A stretch of DNA of 53,223 nt. Source: Fibrobacter succinogenes (GTDB lineage: Bacteria; Fibrobacterota; Fibrobacteria; Fibrobacterales; Fibrobacteraceae). The notes beneath the pieces were generated by a model, which was not told the origin of the DNA, made no database searches, and was given only the letters and a program-made list of their open reading frames with translations. The stretch lies in the NCBI GenBank assembly GCA_902762795.1, contig CACWPM010000033.1, forward strand, positions 1 through 53,223, in the 5' to 3' direction. This document shows positions 25,295 through 32,781 of this stretch, piece after piece (within the stretch, counting starts at the first letter, position 1; every line of letters starts with the position of its first letter). The position numbers and the translations under genes are program-made.

Positions 25295-25960
25295 TTATTC
25301 TTTCAGTTCAATTTTATATTTTTCAGGATAAATAATTTTTTGCAGGAATGATTTTTGAGCGGCATCCGAGGAATCCTCTATTTCTAGCATGGCGCTGAGG
25401 TAGAGGACGATAATTCTTTGGGCTTGTTCCTTGGCGCGTTTCTTCAGTTCGTTGTAATTTTCCTGTTCGTATTTTTTTTGCTCGTGAATGAAAAATTTTT
25501 TAAAGTCCTCGAATTTTATGTCATTGAACCATCCTGCTTTTTCCATGACGACATCGATACTTTCAAAATCGATGCTATGACTTAGAATTTTAGGTTCGGG
25601 CAGAGTGATGGTAATGGTCTTTGTGATTTTATCGACAAAAATTTGTATGTCCTTCATGTCGTATCCGAGCTTGACATCGCCTTTGTATATAAGGACAAAC
25701 TCCTTGACGGACTTGTTGAATCTCCAGGCGGGGAGCGATTCTATCAGCTTTGCGGCGTCCTGGTAAGTGGCTACTTTTTTGTACTGGTGGTGAAGCGTGC
25801 CTAGTTCCGATATTTCGTGTATTTGATGCTCGATAAATTCACTCGAAATGTCTTTTTTCGCAGTTCCGAATAAATTGAACTTGTTAATCAGGAAAAGGCT
25901 CAAAATGAGGCAGAAACAAATCGCTGCGCATAGCAGAATTATTTTAACGGGCTTTTTCAT
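25295..25960 (-). CDS. DUF4230 domain protein, membrane-anchored
   Basis: 221 residues with one N-terminal membrane anchor (about residues 7-25). The DUF4230 pattern is visible: IHEISELGTLHHQYKKVATY, then VLIYKGDVKLGYDMKDIQIFVD and ITITLPEPKILSHSID. The C-terminal half is a long charged helix (EQKKYEQENYNELKKRAKEQAQRI). Function of the family is unknown; members are usually exported and membrane-bound. It lies 20 bases downstream of the double-FISUMP lipoprotein gene and may share its transcript. Confidence 0.85.
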   Translation of the reverse strand: MKKPVKIILLCAAICFCLILSLFLINKFNLFGTAKKDISSEFIEHQIHEISELGTLHHQYKKVATYQDAAKLIESLPAWRFNKSVKEFVLIYKGDVKLGYDMKDIQIFVDKITKTITITLPEPKILSHSIDFESIDVVMEKAGWFNDIKFEDFKKFFIHEQKKYEQENYNELKKRAKEQAQRIIVLYLSAMLEIEDSSDAAQKSFLQKIIYPEKYKIELKE

Positions 25961-25980
25961 TTTTCTCCTTCTTTTGTTGC

Positions 25981-27309
25981 TTATTCGTTGTTGTTCTTGA
26001 TGCAGCGAATTCGAGCTGGTCCATCGCTTAAATAAGTAAATGCGTATTCTTCACGTATGTTTATGATATATGGGAGAGTACGATCTTGGTCTTTGGCAGG
26101 CCATTCGGTCCAATAACTTGTAACATTCCCGTTCTCTTCGTATGGCGTTATATCTAGACCCAGTTTGTTTGATCCGTAAAGCTTTTTATCCCATACATCC
26201 ACGGCCTTGACTGCTTCTGGAAATTCATCGACTGATTTTACATAATTGATTAAGTCCTTCCAGTCGTAAAGGGAGGCTACATGCCAACCAACAGGACACA
26301 AGGTGTCGCTGCCCCGGAGTTGTTCTTTGGTGAATCTTCCATATGGATCGGTTTTTGCCTTGAAGCGCAAATCGTCTGCAATCCATGTCTGATCCCCGAT
26401 GACGACAGTGCGGTATTCATTTCCGTCCCGCTCATCGACCAGTTTTCCGTATTCTCCGGTGTATCCAAAGTATTGGACCGTATCGTTTATGCAACGGACT
26501 GCACTTTTCCTGTCATTTTTATCGTCCCAGAAAAAAGTTCCATAACAGTCATCTAAACTTAATTCGAAGCAGAATTGACCTCCGCGATCTTTATCTTCGT
26601 TAAATAATGAATCCTCGGATGTCCACAAGTATGCGGATTTGTTGACTTGCTTGAATTCGTTTTCGTATGCATAACCGGAGGGGGTCGGCGAAAAACCTAT
26701 ATGGGTTAAGTCGTATCGCTGTTTGTCATAAAAATGGGCCATGACCATTAAGTCGCGGTACTCTTGCTTGTTTGGAATGTGCCAACCTTCGGGGCAGATT
26801 ACTTGGGCATCATGCCATGTGTAAAGCCTTCCCTGAGCTTTGCAAGCTGCAGGATCGTTATCGTAGCATAGGCTTGATTCTGTGGCGAAATTCATATTTT
26901 GGGCCAACCATTTTGTATGCCCTATGTTGGCTGTTCTATACTTTTGTCCGTCACGAGGGTCTGTGTATTCGCCATAAGAAAAATCATCATTTATGCCGCT
27001 TCTATAGTTGAAAGAGCTTGAGCTTTTGATACGGCTGCTGGACGAAGAGAGTTTATGCGAGGAGGAACTGATGCTTGACGATGATTTGACTTGAGAAGAA
27101 GAGCTTTTCTCTTTTACAGAAGACGATGACTTGTTAGAGGAGGAACTTGTCCTGGCTTTATCCGAGGAACTTGATGATTTTTGAGTGCTGCTGGAAATTG
27201 CGTTTTCTGCATCGTTATCCGGTTTTGCAACAGATGCTCCGTCATCGCTACAAGCAATAAACAACATAACAGCTATCGAAACGATGAGCTTGTTACTCCA
27301 AAAACTCAT
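25981..27309 (-). CDS. Lipoprotein with two FISUMP domains
   Basis: 442 residues. The signal peptide ends in FIAC with Cys20. Residues about 38-102 form a Ser-rich linker with nine runs of three or more Ser. Two FISUMP domains follow: about 110-275 (DPRDGQKYRTANIGHTKWLA, GRLYTWHDAQ, CPEGWHIPNKQEYRD, SAVRCIND) and about 290-440 (DERDGNEYRTVVIGDQTWIA, CPVGWHVASLYDWKD, ARIRCIKN). In the second, the middle Tyr-Thr-Trp segment is reduced. The domain is a large Fibrobacter family of unknown function, thought to act on the cell surface, possibly in adhesion to plant fibre. Confidence 0.92.
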   Translation of the reverse strand: MSFWSNKLIVSIAVMLFIACSDDGASVAKPDNDAENAISSSTQKSSSSSDKARTSSSSNKSSSSVKEKSSSSQVKSSSSISSSSHKLSSSSSRIKSSSSFNYRSGINDDFSYGEYTDPRDGQKYRTANIGHTKWLAQNMNFATESSLCYDNDPAACKAQGRLYTWHDAQVICPEGWHIPNKQEYRDLMVMAHFYDKQRYDLTHIGFSPTPSGYAYENEFKQVNKSAYLWTSEDSLFNEDKDRGGQFCFELSLDDCYGTFFWDDKNDRKSAVRCINDTVQYFGYTGEYGKLVDERDGNEYRTVVIGDQTWIADDLRFKAKTDPYGRFTKEQLRGSDTLCPVGWHVASLYDWKDLINYVKSVDEFPEAVKAVDVWDKKLYGSNKLGLDITPYEENGNVTSYWTEWPAKDQDRTLPYIINIREEYAFTYLSDGPARIRCIKNNNE

Positions 27310-27351
27310 TCATTACTCCTTTACAGTAAAAGATCCTTAAATCAATATAAA

Positions 27352-27388
27352 AAAAGACAAAAAAACACTCCCGCTTTTTTCGAGAGTG
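27352..27388 (-). terminator. Terminator of the aminotransferase gene
   Basis: On the minus strand CACTCTCG pairs with CGGGAGTG (one G-T pair), followed by seven T. It lies 25 bases past the stop at 27413. Confidence 0.9.
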
Positions 27389-27412
27389 CTATGCTTTTTC
27401 TGAAATCCGCTC

Positions 27413-28714
27413 TTACGAATGCAAGTACTCCACAATCGCATCGTGGATCGTGGTGAACACGCTGCGCAGTTCGTCTTCGTCTTCTTCGAGGAGCGTCACG
27501 CGGAAGCCTTTCAAGTCCGTGCAGAAACTTGTGCTCGGCACGACGCATATGCCCTTCGCGCCCAGCAGGTAGTACACGAAGCGGTAGTCGAGGTTCGTTG
27601 TCTTGCTGCACCATTCCTCCACCTTCTTCTTGATGATCGGGTTGTCGATTTTCAAGGTCTGGTGGCTGTTGAGCGTACCTTCGCGGAAAATGATGGTGTT
27701 GTAGAACGCACCGTAGGTCGGGTTGAAATACAACTCTGGAATGTCGGAGAGGATTTCGTTGATGATGGCGCTACGGCGGCCAATCTTTTCGTTCAATGCC
27801 GTGCGGTGTTCCATGAAACGCGGATCGCCAAGAACGCGCGGAATGGTCATTTGCGGGAGCGTGGTCGAGCAGACTTCCACCATCTTCGCATTGTCGAGTG
27901 CGCGGCAGAAGGCATCGAACTGTTCGTCCTTGTCGCGGTTATAGTATTCCGCCCAGCCGCAGCGAGCGCCCGGCCACGGGTATTCCTTGGAAATGCCCTT
28001 GAGCGCAATACCCGGGACATCGCCGATGTATTCGGCGAGCGCGTAAGCGTGGGCGCCGTTGTACGTAATCTTGTTGTAGATTTCGTCGCAGATGATGAAC
28101 AGGTTGTAGCGCTTCGCGATATCCACAATTTTCTGGAGGATGTCGAGCGGGTAGACCATGCCGGTCGGGTTGTCCGGGTTCAAAATGAGGATGCCCGCGA
28201 TGCTCGGGTTGTACTTCACTTTGTTCTCGAGTTCTTCCAAGTCCGGGTACCAGTGGTTTTCCGGCTGCAAGCTGTACGTAATCGGGGAAGTGTGTGCATG
28301 CGAAGCTTCTGCGGAACTGTGAGTCGAGTAAGCGGGGGACGGTCCGATAATGCGGGTCGTCATCGACAAGAGACCGTAAATGGTTGCGATCGCGTCACCG
28401 AGACCGTTGAAGAACAGAATGTCATCGACGTTGATCTGGGCGCCGCCGAGCTTGTTGTTCTCTTTCACCAGAAATTCGCGGGTCTCGAGCATGCCCTTGG
28501 AGGGGCAGTAACCGTAGCTGCGGTTCGTCTTGGCGAGGTCCACGACGATATCCTTGATCCAGTCGGGAATCTGGCACTTCTTTTCAATCGGGTCGCCGAT
28601 GTTTTCCCAGTGGATGGGGAGGCCGAGTGCCTTGAGCTGGTTCGCCTTCTTAACGATTTCGCGGATTTCGTAAGAAAGTTCTTTAGCACCTTCGCTCAGC
28701 AATCTTCTGCGCAT
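27413..28714 (-). CDS. PLP-dependent aminotransferase, class I/II
   Basis: 433 residues; AGGAG lies nine bases before the ATG. Fold-type I aminotransferase: the aromatic stacking region FFNGLGDAIATIYG, then ILILNPDNPTG with the conserved Asn, FIICDEIYNKI with the PLP-ring Asp, and KGISKEYPWPGARCGW with the Schiff-base Lys. The C-terminal Arg is in KGFRVTLLEE. The chain is longer than AspC or AlaA, and the PWPG after the Lys resembles a subgroup of predicted aspartate/alanine aminotransferases. Substrate unclear. It has its own ribosome site and terminator, so it is probably monocistronic. Confidence 0.9.
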   Translation of the reverse strand: MRRRLLSEGAKELSYEIREIVKKANQLKALGLPIHWENIGDPIEKKCQIPDWIKDIVVDLAKTNRSYGYCPSKGMLETREFLVKENNKLGGAQINVDDILFFNGLGDAIATIYGLLSMTTRIIGPSPAYSTHSSAEASHAHTSPITYSLQPENHWYPDLEELENKVKYNPSIAGILILNPDNPTGMVYPLDILQKIVDIAKRYNLFIICDEIYNKITYNGAHAYALAEYIGDVPGIALKGISKEYPWPGARCGWAEYYNRDKDEQFDAFCRALDNAKMVEVCSTTLPQMTIPRVLGDPRFMEHRTALNEKIGRRSAIINEILSDIPELYFNPTYGAFYNTIIFREGTLNSHQTLKIDNPIIKKKVEEWCSKTTNLDYRFVYYLLGAKGICVVPSTSFCTDLKGFRVTLLEEDEDELRSVFTTIHDAIVEYLHS

Positions 28715-28824
28715 TTTATACTCCTATGGAGGTTTCGAAAATTCACAATTTTTACTGCGTAATTATAGAATAATATTTTGGTGAATTTCCGCTTTCCTTT
28801 TGGTTTGTGGTTAAAGTTTTGGGT

Positions 28825-28856
28825 TAAAAATAAGGCAGCCTGTGAGAGGCTGCCCT
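28825..28856 (-). terminator. Strong terminator after the 41-residue reading frame
   Basis: GGCAGCC (28834-28840) and GGCTGCC (28848-28854) form a perfect seven-base stem with a seven-base loop; on the minus strand TTATTTTT follows. It implies a minus-strand transcript from the gap between the GGDEF and aminotransferase genes. Confidence 0.85.
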
Positions 28857-28882
28857 TGAAACTTTTAATCTGGATTTTAGCG

Positions 28883-29008
28883 CTATGCTTTACAGATCTT
28901 GGTTTCTCTGGACAGCCCCATAATAGCTCGGGCTGCTGCCTTTGCTGCGTTAGCTGCAAATCTTGCATCTGCTGCTGTGATGGAGGTCTGTCCAAAGAAC
29001 TTGTTCAT
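28883..29008 (-). CDS. Possible 41-residue Ala-rich small protein (or small RNA)
   Basis: ATG 29008 to TAG 28883 encodes 41 residues. The central part, TAADARFAANAAKAAARA, is an Ala-rich helix with Arg/Lys spaced three to four apart, so it could form an amphipathic helix; the chain ends in RETKICKA. No good ribosome site was found, but the frame ends 27 bases before a strong terminator and no other gene explains that terminator. It may instead be a leader or a small RNA. No family is recognised. Confidence 0.45.
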   Translation of the reverse strand: MNKFFGQTSITAADARFAANAAKAAARAIMGLSRETKICKA

Positions 29009-29050
29009 GCGCGTAAATATAGTTCCGGTTAAGTCACATGTCAAGAGACG

Positions 29051-30463
29051 CTACGCCCTTTTTCTATTGGCTGGGAATCGAGCGTAGAATTTTTTCTTGT
29101 CTTCGTACATGCGAACATCGGCTTCGTGCATGGCGGTGCGGATATCGCCTCCGCTTTCGTCATAATAGAAACCTATTGCGAAACTTACATTGCCAGGAAT
29201 CATTGATTTATCATGCAATTTTTTGATTTTGGCTTCGAGAGCGTCCTTGGGTTCATCTATGATGATGACGAGGAACTCGTCGCCACCGGCTCGATAGACT
29301 TCGCCTTCGTCAAAGGCGTCTCTTAATACAAGCGAAGCTTCTTTCAACAAATTATCGCCAGCATCGTGACCCTGGTTATCGTTCACCGGTTTTAATCCGT
29401 TCAAGTCGGCAAATACGACTGCAAGGGACTTGTGTGGAACGGAACCGTTTACAAACTGCGAAACCCTGTTGTTCATGGAATTGCGGTTTTGAACGCCCGT
29501 CAAGAGATCCATGTTGCTGAGCTGTTCCAGCTTACCCAAAAGCAGGAAGTTGGAAATTTCCGAGGCGATAAAGAAAGACGATAATTCTAGTGTTTCTTTT
29601 ATATGTATCGTATTCGTCGTATTGAAATTCGTAACCCAGATAAAGCCCAAAAACAGGTTGTTGTATTCCAAGGGCAATAGTACTAGGCTATCTACGTTGG
29701 CTCCAGTCAGTGAATCGAACCAATGCGAATCTTGCTGCCTGATGAGGTCAAAATCTTCTTTGTTCCTGAGCATGAGGCAGTTGGTTTTAGCTATGATTTT
29801 TAGCCAAGTCCTTGCATAGTCGATAAAATCGTCTGTCAAAAATTCACGGAGAGAACGCTGGTTTGAACCTTCCTTGACGGAATCGCTGAATACGGAGCAC
29901 TTGTGCTCGTTAAAGTCGGTCAGCAAAATGCAGCAGTAGCTTGCCCCGCAAATTTCACGGATGTCTTCGATGACGTCGTCCATGGCCTTTTGCAAATTTT
30001 TTGCACTGCGAAGCTTGACGCATGTCTTCAATATATTCGACGATGTTTCTGCCGAAAGCTTGGACATCTCCTCGGGAGAGACTTCTTGAGCCATTTCAGG
30101 GGTGTATGTGCAATAAGCTTTTTGGGGATCGTCGCTGTCCAAAGGCAGCATGAATTGGTTGATGCAAAAATCGAAACGTTCCGGACGGATGTAAGCGTGA
30201 ATGGGTTTTTTGTTTATCGCGCATTCGTAGCAAAAGTTCTCGAAGTTCAGTTCCTTTTGCATGTAGTTTTCGTATCGGCTACCAGGAACAAACTTTCGTG
30301 AAAGAATGGTTTCTCCAACGTCAATAGTTTCCATGGACTGGATATACCGTGGATTTGCCGCTTCGATGCAAATTTTGCCAATTTTTCCATCGGCTTTTTT
30401 TTCGACCGAGAGAATGCATGTCATCGTTTCAAATGAATCAACAATTTTTTGTAAGTCCATCAT
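29051..30463 (-). CDS. Diguanylate cyclase (GGDEF) with N-terminal sensor region, copy 2
   Basis: 470 residues. The C-terminal GGDEF domain (about 310-470) is complete: LLTGVQNRN, VVFADLNGLKPVND, GHDAGDNLL and YRAGGDEFLVI with GGDEF near residue 393. It should make cyclic di-GMP. The RxxD inhibitory site expected nine residues before GGDEF is replaced (Phe and Gly instead of Arg and Asp). The first ~130 residues include FEHF/FENFCYEC-type motifs with Cys, and about 145-300 look GAF-like. It starts directly after the stop of its paralogue (TAA-ATG), so they are co-transcribed. No membrane segment was seen, so it is cytoplasmic. Confidence 0.92.
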   Translation of the reverse strand: MMDLQKIVDSFETMTCILSVEKKADGKIGKICIEAANPRYIQSMETIDVGETILSRKFVPGSRYENYMQKELNFENFCYECAINKKPIHAYIRPERFDFCINQFMLPLDSDDPQKAYCTYTPEMAQEVSPEEMSKLSAETSSNILKTCVKLRSAKNLQKAMDDVIEDIREICGASYCCILLTDFNEHKCSVFSDSVKEGSNQRSLREFLTDDFIDYARTWLKIIAKTNCLMLRNKEDFDLIRQQDSHWFDSLTGANVDSLVLLPLEYNNLFLGFIWVTNFNTTNTIHIKETLELSSFFIASEISNFLLLGKLEQLSNMDLLTGVQNRNSMNNRVSQFVNGSVPHKSLAVVFADLNGLKPVNDNQGHDAGDNLLKEASLVLRDAFDEGEVYRAGGDEFLVIIIDEPKDALEAKIKKLHDKSMIPGNVSFAIGFYYDESGGDIRTAMHEADVRMYEDKKKFYARFPANRKRA

Positions 30464-31867
30464 TTAACGCTTCCTGCATTCGGGGTGTAACTCGTAGTAT
30501 AATTTTTTGTCTTCGTACATGCGGGAATCTGCTTCGCGCATGGCGGCTCGGATGTCGCCGCCATTTTCTTCGAAATAGAAACCAAGAGCAAAACTGACGG
30601 GAGTTGGATCGTCCGCTTTCCTGCGTAATGCTTCGATTTGCGTTTCGATTTCTTCTTTGGTTTTGCCCATGGAGATAATCAAGAATTCGTCTCCTCCGGC
30701 GCGATAAATTTCACTGCCTTCAAAGCATGTCTTTAGCGCAGCGGCTGCGTTCTTCAAGAGTGTGTCGCCTGCGTTATGACCGTCGTCGTCGTTAATCGTC
30801 TTTAGACCGTTCAAGTCTGCAAAGACGATTCCGTAATTGTCAGGCACTCTTTCGCGACCGGACACAATCTTCAACACGCGGTTGTTCATGGCGTTACGGT
30901 TTTTTACACCGGTCAGGAGGTCCGTGGAACTCAACATTTCTAGCTTCTGTAAAAGCTGGTAGTTTGCAATTTCCGAAGCGATAAAGAATGTTGTCAGTTC
31001 AAGAGTTTCTTTGATGTGAAGTGTTTCTTTTGTATCAAAGTTTGTTGCCCAGATAAAGCCTATGTTTTCGTTGTTATATTGGAGCGGGAAAAGGACAAGG
31101 CTGTTGATTTTGGCTTCCTGCATGGATGCGTGCCAACGCGGGTTGCGAAGCTTCACTTCATCCATGTCCTTTTTATCCTTGATGATGAGGCAGTTGCTGC
31201 CGGCAATCGTATCTGTCCAGGACTTCACGAGGTCCACGAACGAATCGTTCAAAAAGTCCATTAAGGAGTGATGACCGATGTCGGGAGCGGTGCTTTCGCT
31301 GAGTAGCGAACAAGTGTTAGCCTTGAAATCCGTAAGCATGATGCAGCAGAAATGTGCTCCGCAGATGGTACGGATATCTGCGATGACTTCGTCCATTGTC
31401 TTGAGAAAGTTTTTCGTGCCGCGGAGTTTAATACAAGTTTTCAACACATCCGAAGTTGTTTTGGCTGAAAGCTTGCTCATTTCATCGGCATTGGCTTCGG
31501 TCGACAGTTCCTGCGTATAGGTACAGTAACATTTGTTGGGGTCGCCAAAGTCCAGTGGCAGGCTAAAAATGTTGAACCACACATCGAATCGCTCGGGGTG
31601 GATGTAGGCATGCATCGGCTTTTTAAGGACGGCACTGTTATAAATAAAGTGCTCAAAATTCAAGTCCTTGGTCACGTAACGGGTGTATTCCTGACCGGGG
31701 ATGAACTTGTTGCCCATGTTGATAACATCGTTTTGCTCAAAAGTTGAAGTATATGCCTTGTTACCGACTTCTATGCGCATCGTTCCATAAGTTCCGTCGG
31801 GATTTTTCTCGATGGACATGATGCAGGTCATTGAATCGAACTGATCAACATATTCCTGTAAATCCAT
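30464..31867 (-). CDS. Diguanylate cyclase (GGDEF) with N-terminal sensor region, copy 1
   Basis: 467 residues, collinear over its full length with the next gene: the two share the MDLQ start, PERFD, YCTYT, EEMSKLSA/DEMSKLSA, HIKETLEL and the whole GGDEF domain. The active-site YRAGGDEFLII lies near 387-397. As in copy 2, the RxxD product-inhibition site is absent. The N-terminal region (about 1-130) is unlike known sensor domains I can name; 145-300 is GAF-like. AAGGAG lies shortly before the ATG. The tandem arrangement suggests a recent duplication followed by divergence in ligand sensing or in dimer pairing. Confidence 0.92.
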   Translation of the reverse strand: MDLQEYVDQFDSMTCIMSIEKNPDGTYGTMRIEVGNKAYTSTFEQNDVINMGNKFIPGQEYTRYVTKDLNFEHFIYNSAVLKKPMHAYIHPERFDVWFNIFSLPLDFGDPNKCYCTYTQELSTEANADEMSKLSAKTTSDVLKTCIKLRGTKNFLKTMDEVIADIRTICGAHFCCIMLTDFKANTCSLLSESTAPDIGHHSLMDFLNDSFVDLVKSWTDTIAGSNCLIIKDKKDMDEVKLRNPRWHASMQEAKINSLVLFPLQYNNENIGFIWATNFDTKETLHIKETLELTTFFIASEIANYQLLQKLEMLSSTDLLTGVKNRNAMNNRVLKIVSGRERVPDNYGIVFADLNGLKTINDDDGHNAGDTLLKNAAAALKTCFEGSEIYRAGGDEFLIISMGKTKEEIETQIEALRRKADDPTPVSFALGFYFEENGGDIRAAMREADSRMYEDKKLYYELHPECRKR

Positions 31868-32023
31868 ATATACTCCTTCATTGGCTTTTTTCGCAAAAGC
31901 ATAAGCCTTTGTAAAAATAATATGAAACGAACGGACCGTGTGAATTGAAATACCTTTTTTTTATAATTTTGCGTAAAAAGGGGTGATTTCCCTCACTATT
32001 TTAGAGTTTTTTTAGCCTTGCCT

Positions 32024-32440
32024 ATGATTTACGATACGTTTTTTGACCCGATTCGCAAAAAAGAGGTTCCTGCGACTCCCGAGGAGCATGTTCGTCAGGC
32101 TACGGTCCGTTACCTGCTGGACGTGGTGAAGGTGCCGGAACATCTGGTTGCGGTGGAGTTCCCGCTCGCATCGGTTGATTCGAATACGCAGGATCGGGTG
32201 GATATCGTGGTGCATAATTTTCGTGCGGGGGCGCCTTTGAACAAGCCGTGGCTCTTGGTGGAATGTAAAGCTCCGGGGGAATATACGTGGCCGGTCTTGC
32301 AGCAGCAGTTGAACAAGTATTTGAGGGTCTTGACGCCGAATTATGTAATGCTTGCTCTTGGGGATGCGGTACGCTATTTCGAGTTGGATGCGGAGACACG
32401 CCGGTTTAAGAAAATTGATAGCCTGCCGGTGTTTGGCTAA
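32024..32440 (+). CDS. Stand-alone HsdR N-terminal-like nuclease domain protein
   Basis: 138 residues from ATG 32024 (a TTG six bases earlier is in frame). It matches the type I restriction R-subunit N-terminal domain (HSDR_N_2): FDPIRKKEVPATPEEHVRQ, then the PD-(D/E)xK core DRVDIVVHN and PWLLVECKAP with the Glu-Cys-Lys triad, then QLNKYLRVLTPNYVMLALGD. Only this domain is present; no helicase, HsdM or HsdS is nearby. Such short proteins are common in the FCB group and their role is unknown. It is followed by the inverted-repeat array at 32495-32715. No clear ribosome site. Confidence 0.88.
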   Translation: MIYDTFFDPIRKKEVPATPEEHVRQATVRYLLDVVKVPEHLVAVEFPLASVDSNTQDRVDIVVHNFRAGAPLNKPWLLVECKAPGEYTWPVLQQQLNKYLRVLTPNYVMLALGDAVRYFELDAETRRFKKIDSLPVFG

Positions 32441-32494
32441 GTGCTGCTGCTGAATGCGGAATTTCAGTGTTTGAGGAGTGCTTTTTTGTGAAAA

Positions 32495-32715
32495 TGTGCT
32501 ACTAAACTTTCAAAAAATGCATTTTTGGTAACACAATTTTTATGTAAATTAACTCATTTTGAACGAAAAAATGTTTTTGAGGGGTGTTTTGTGTTACCAA
32601 AATGAAATAAATGTCAAGTTTGGTAGCATGACTTCGCTACATGTAAATGAAAATATGACGTATAAAGTAAAAAATATGCTACCAGATTTAGAAAAAATTG
32701 CTATTTGGTAGCATA
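32495..32715. repeat. Array of three 12-17-12 inverted repeats
   Basis: Six copies of a 12-base motif close to TTTGGTAGCATA occur in strictly alternating orientation: 32495-32506 (-), 32524-32535 (+), 32590-32601 (-), 32619-32630 (+), 32675-32686 (-) and 32704-32715 (+). Within each pair the gap is exactly 17 bases, but the gap sequences differ. Pair spacing is 95 then 85 bases. The third pair is perfect over ten bases per arm (TATGCTACCA/TGGTAGCATA). ATGTAAAT also recurs after the first two pairs. The region lies between two convergent gene ends and has no open frame of note. Confidence 0.85.
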
Positions 32716-32781
32716 AAATCGTAAAAATGCCCCGAGATTGTACTTGAATAGTGTTTGGTTAGATCGAAATTGCGCGAACCG

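Noticed and set aside
27419-28762. A 447-codon open frame on the plus strand
   Set aside because: Antisense to the aminotransferase, which has the PLP Lys motif, ribosome site and terminator.
28696-28995. A 99-codon minus-strand frame between the aminotransferase and GGDEF genes
   Set aside because: It runs into the aminotransferase start and straight through the strong terminator at 28825-28856.
32495-32715. Inverted repeats considered as ordinary transcription terminators for the convergent genes
   Set aside because: Arms are AT-rich, loops are 17 bases, there is no T-tract after the arms, and three evenly spaced copies are not expected of a terminator.
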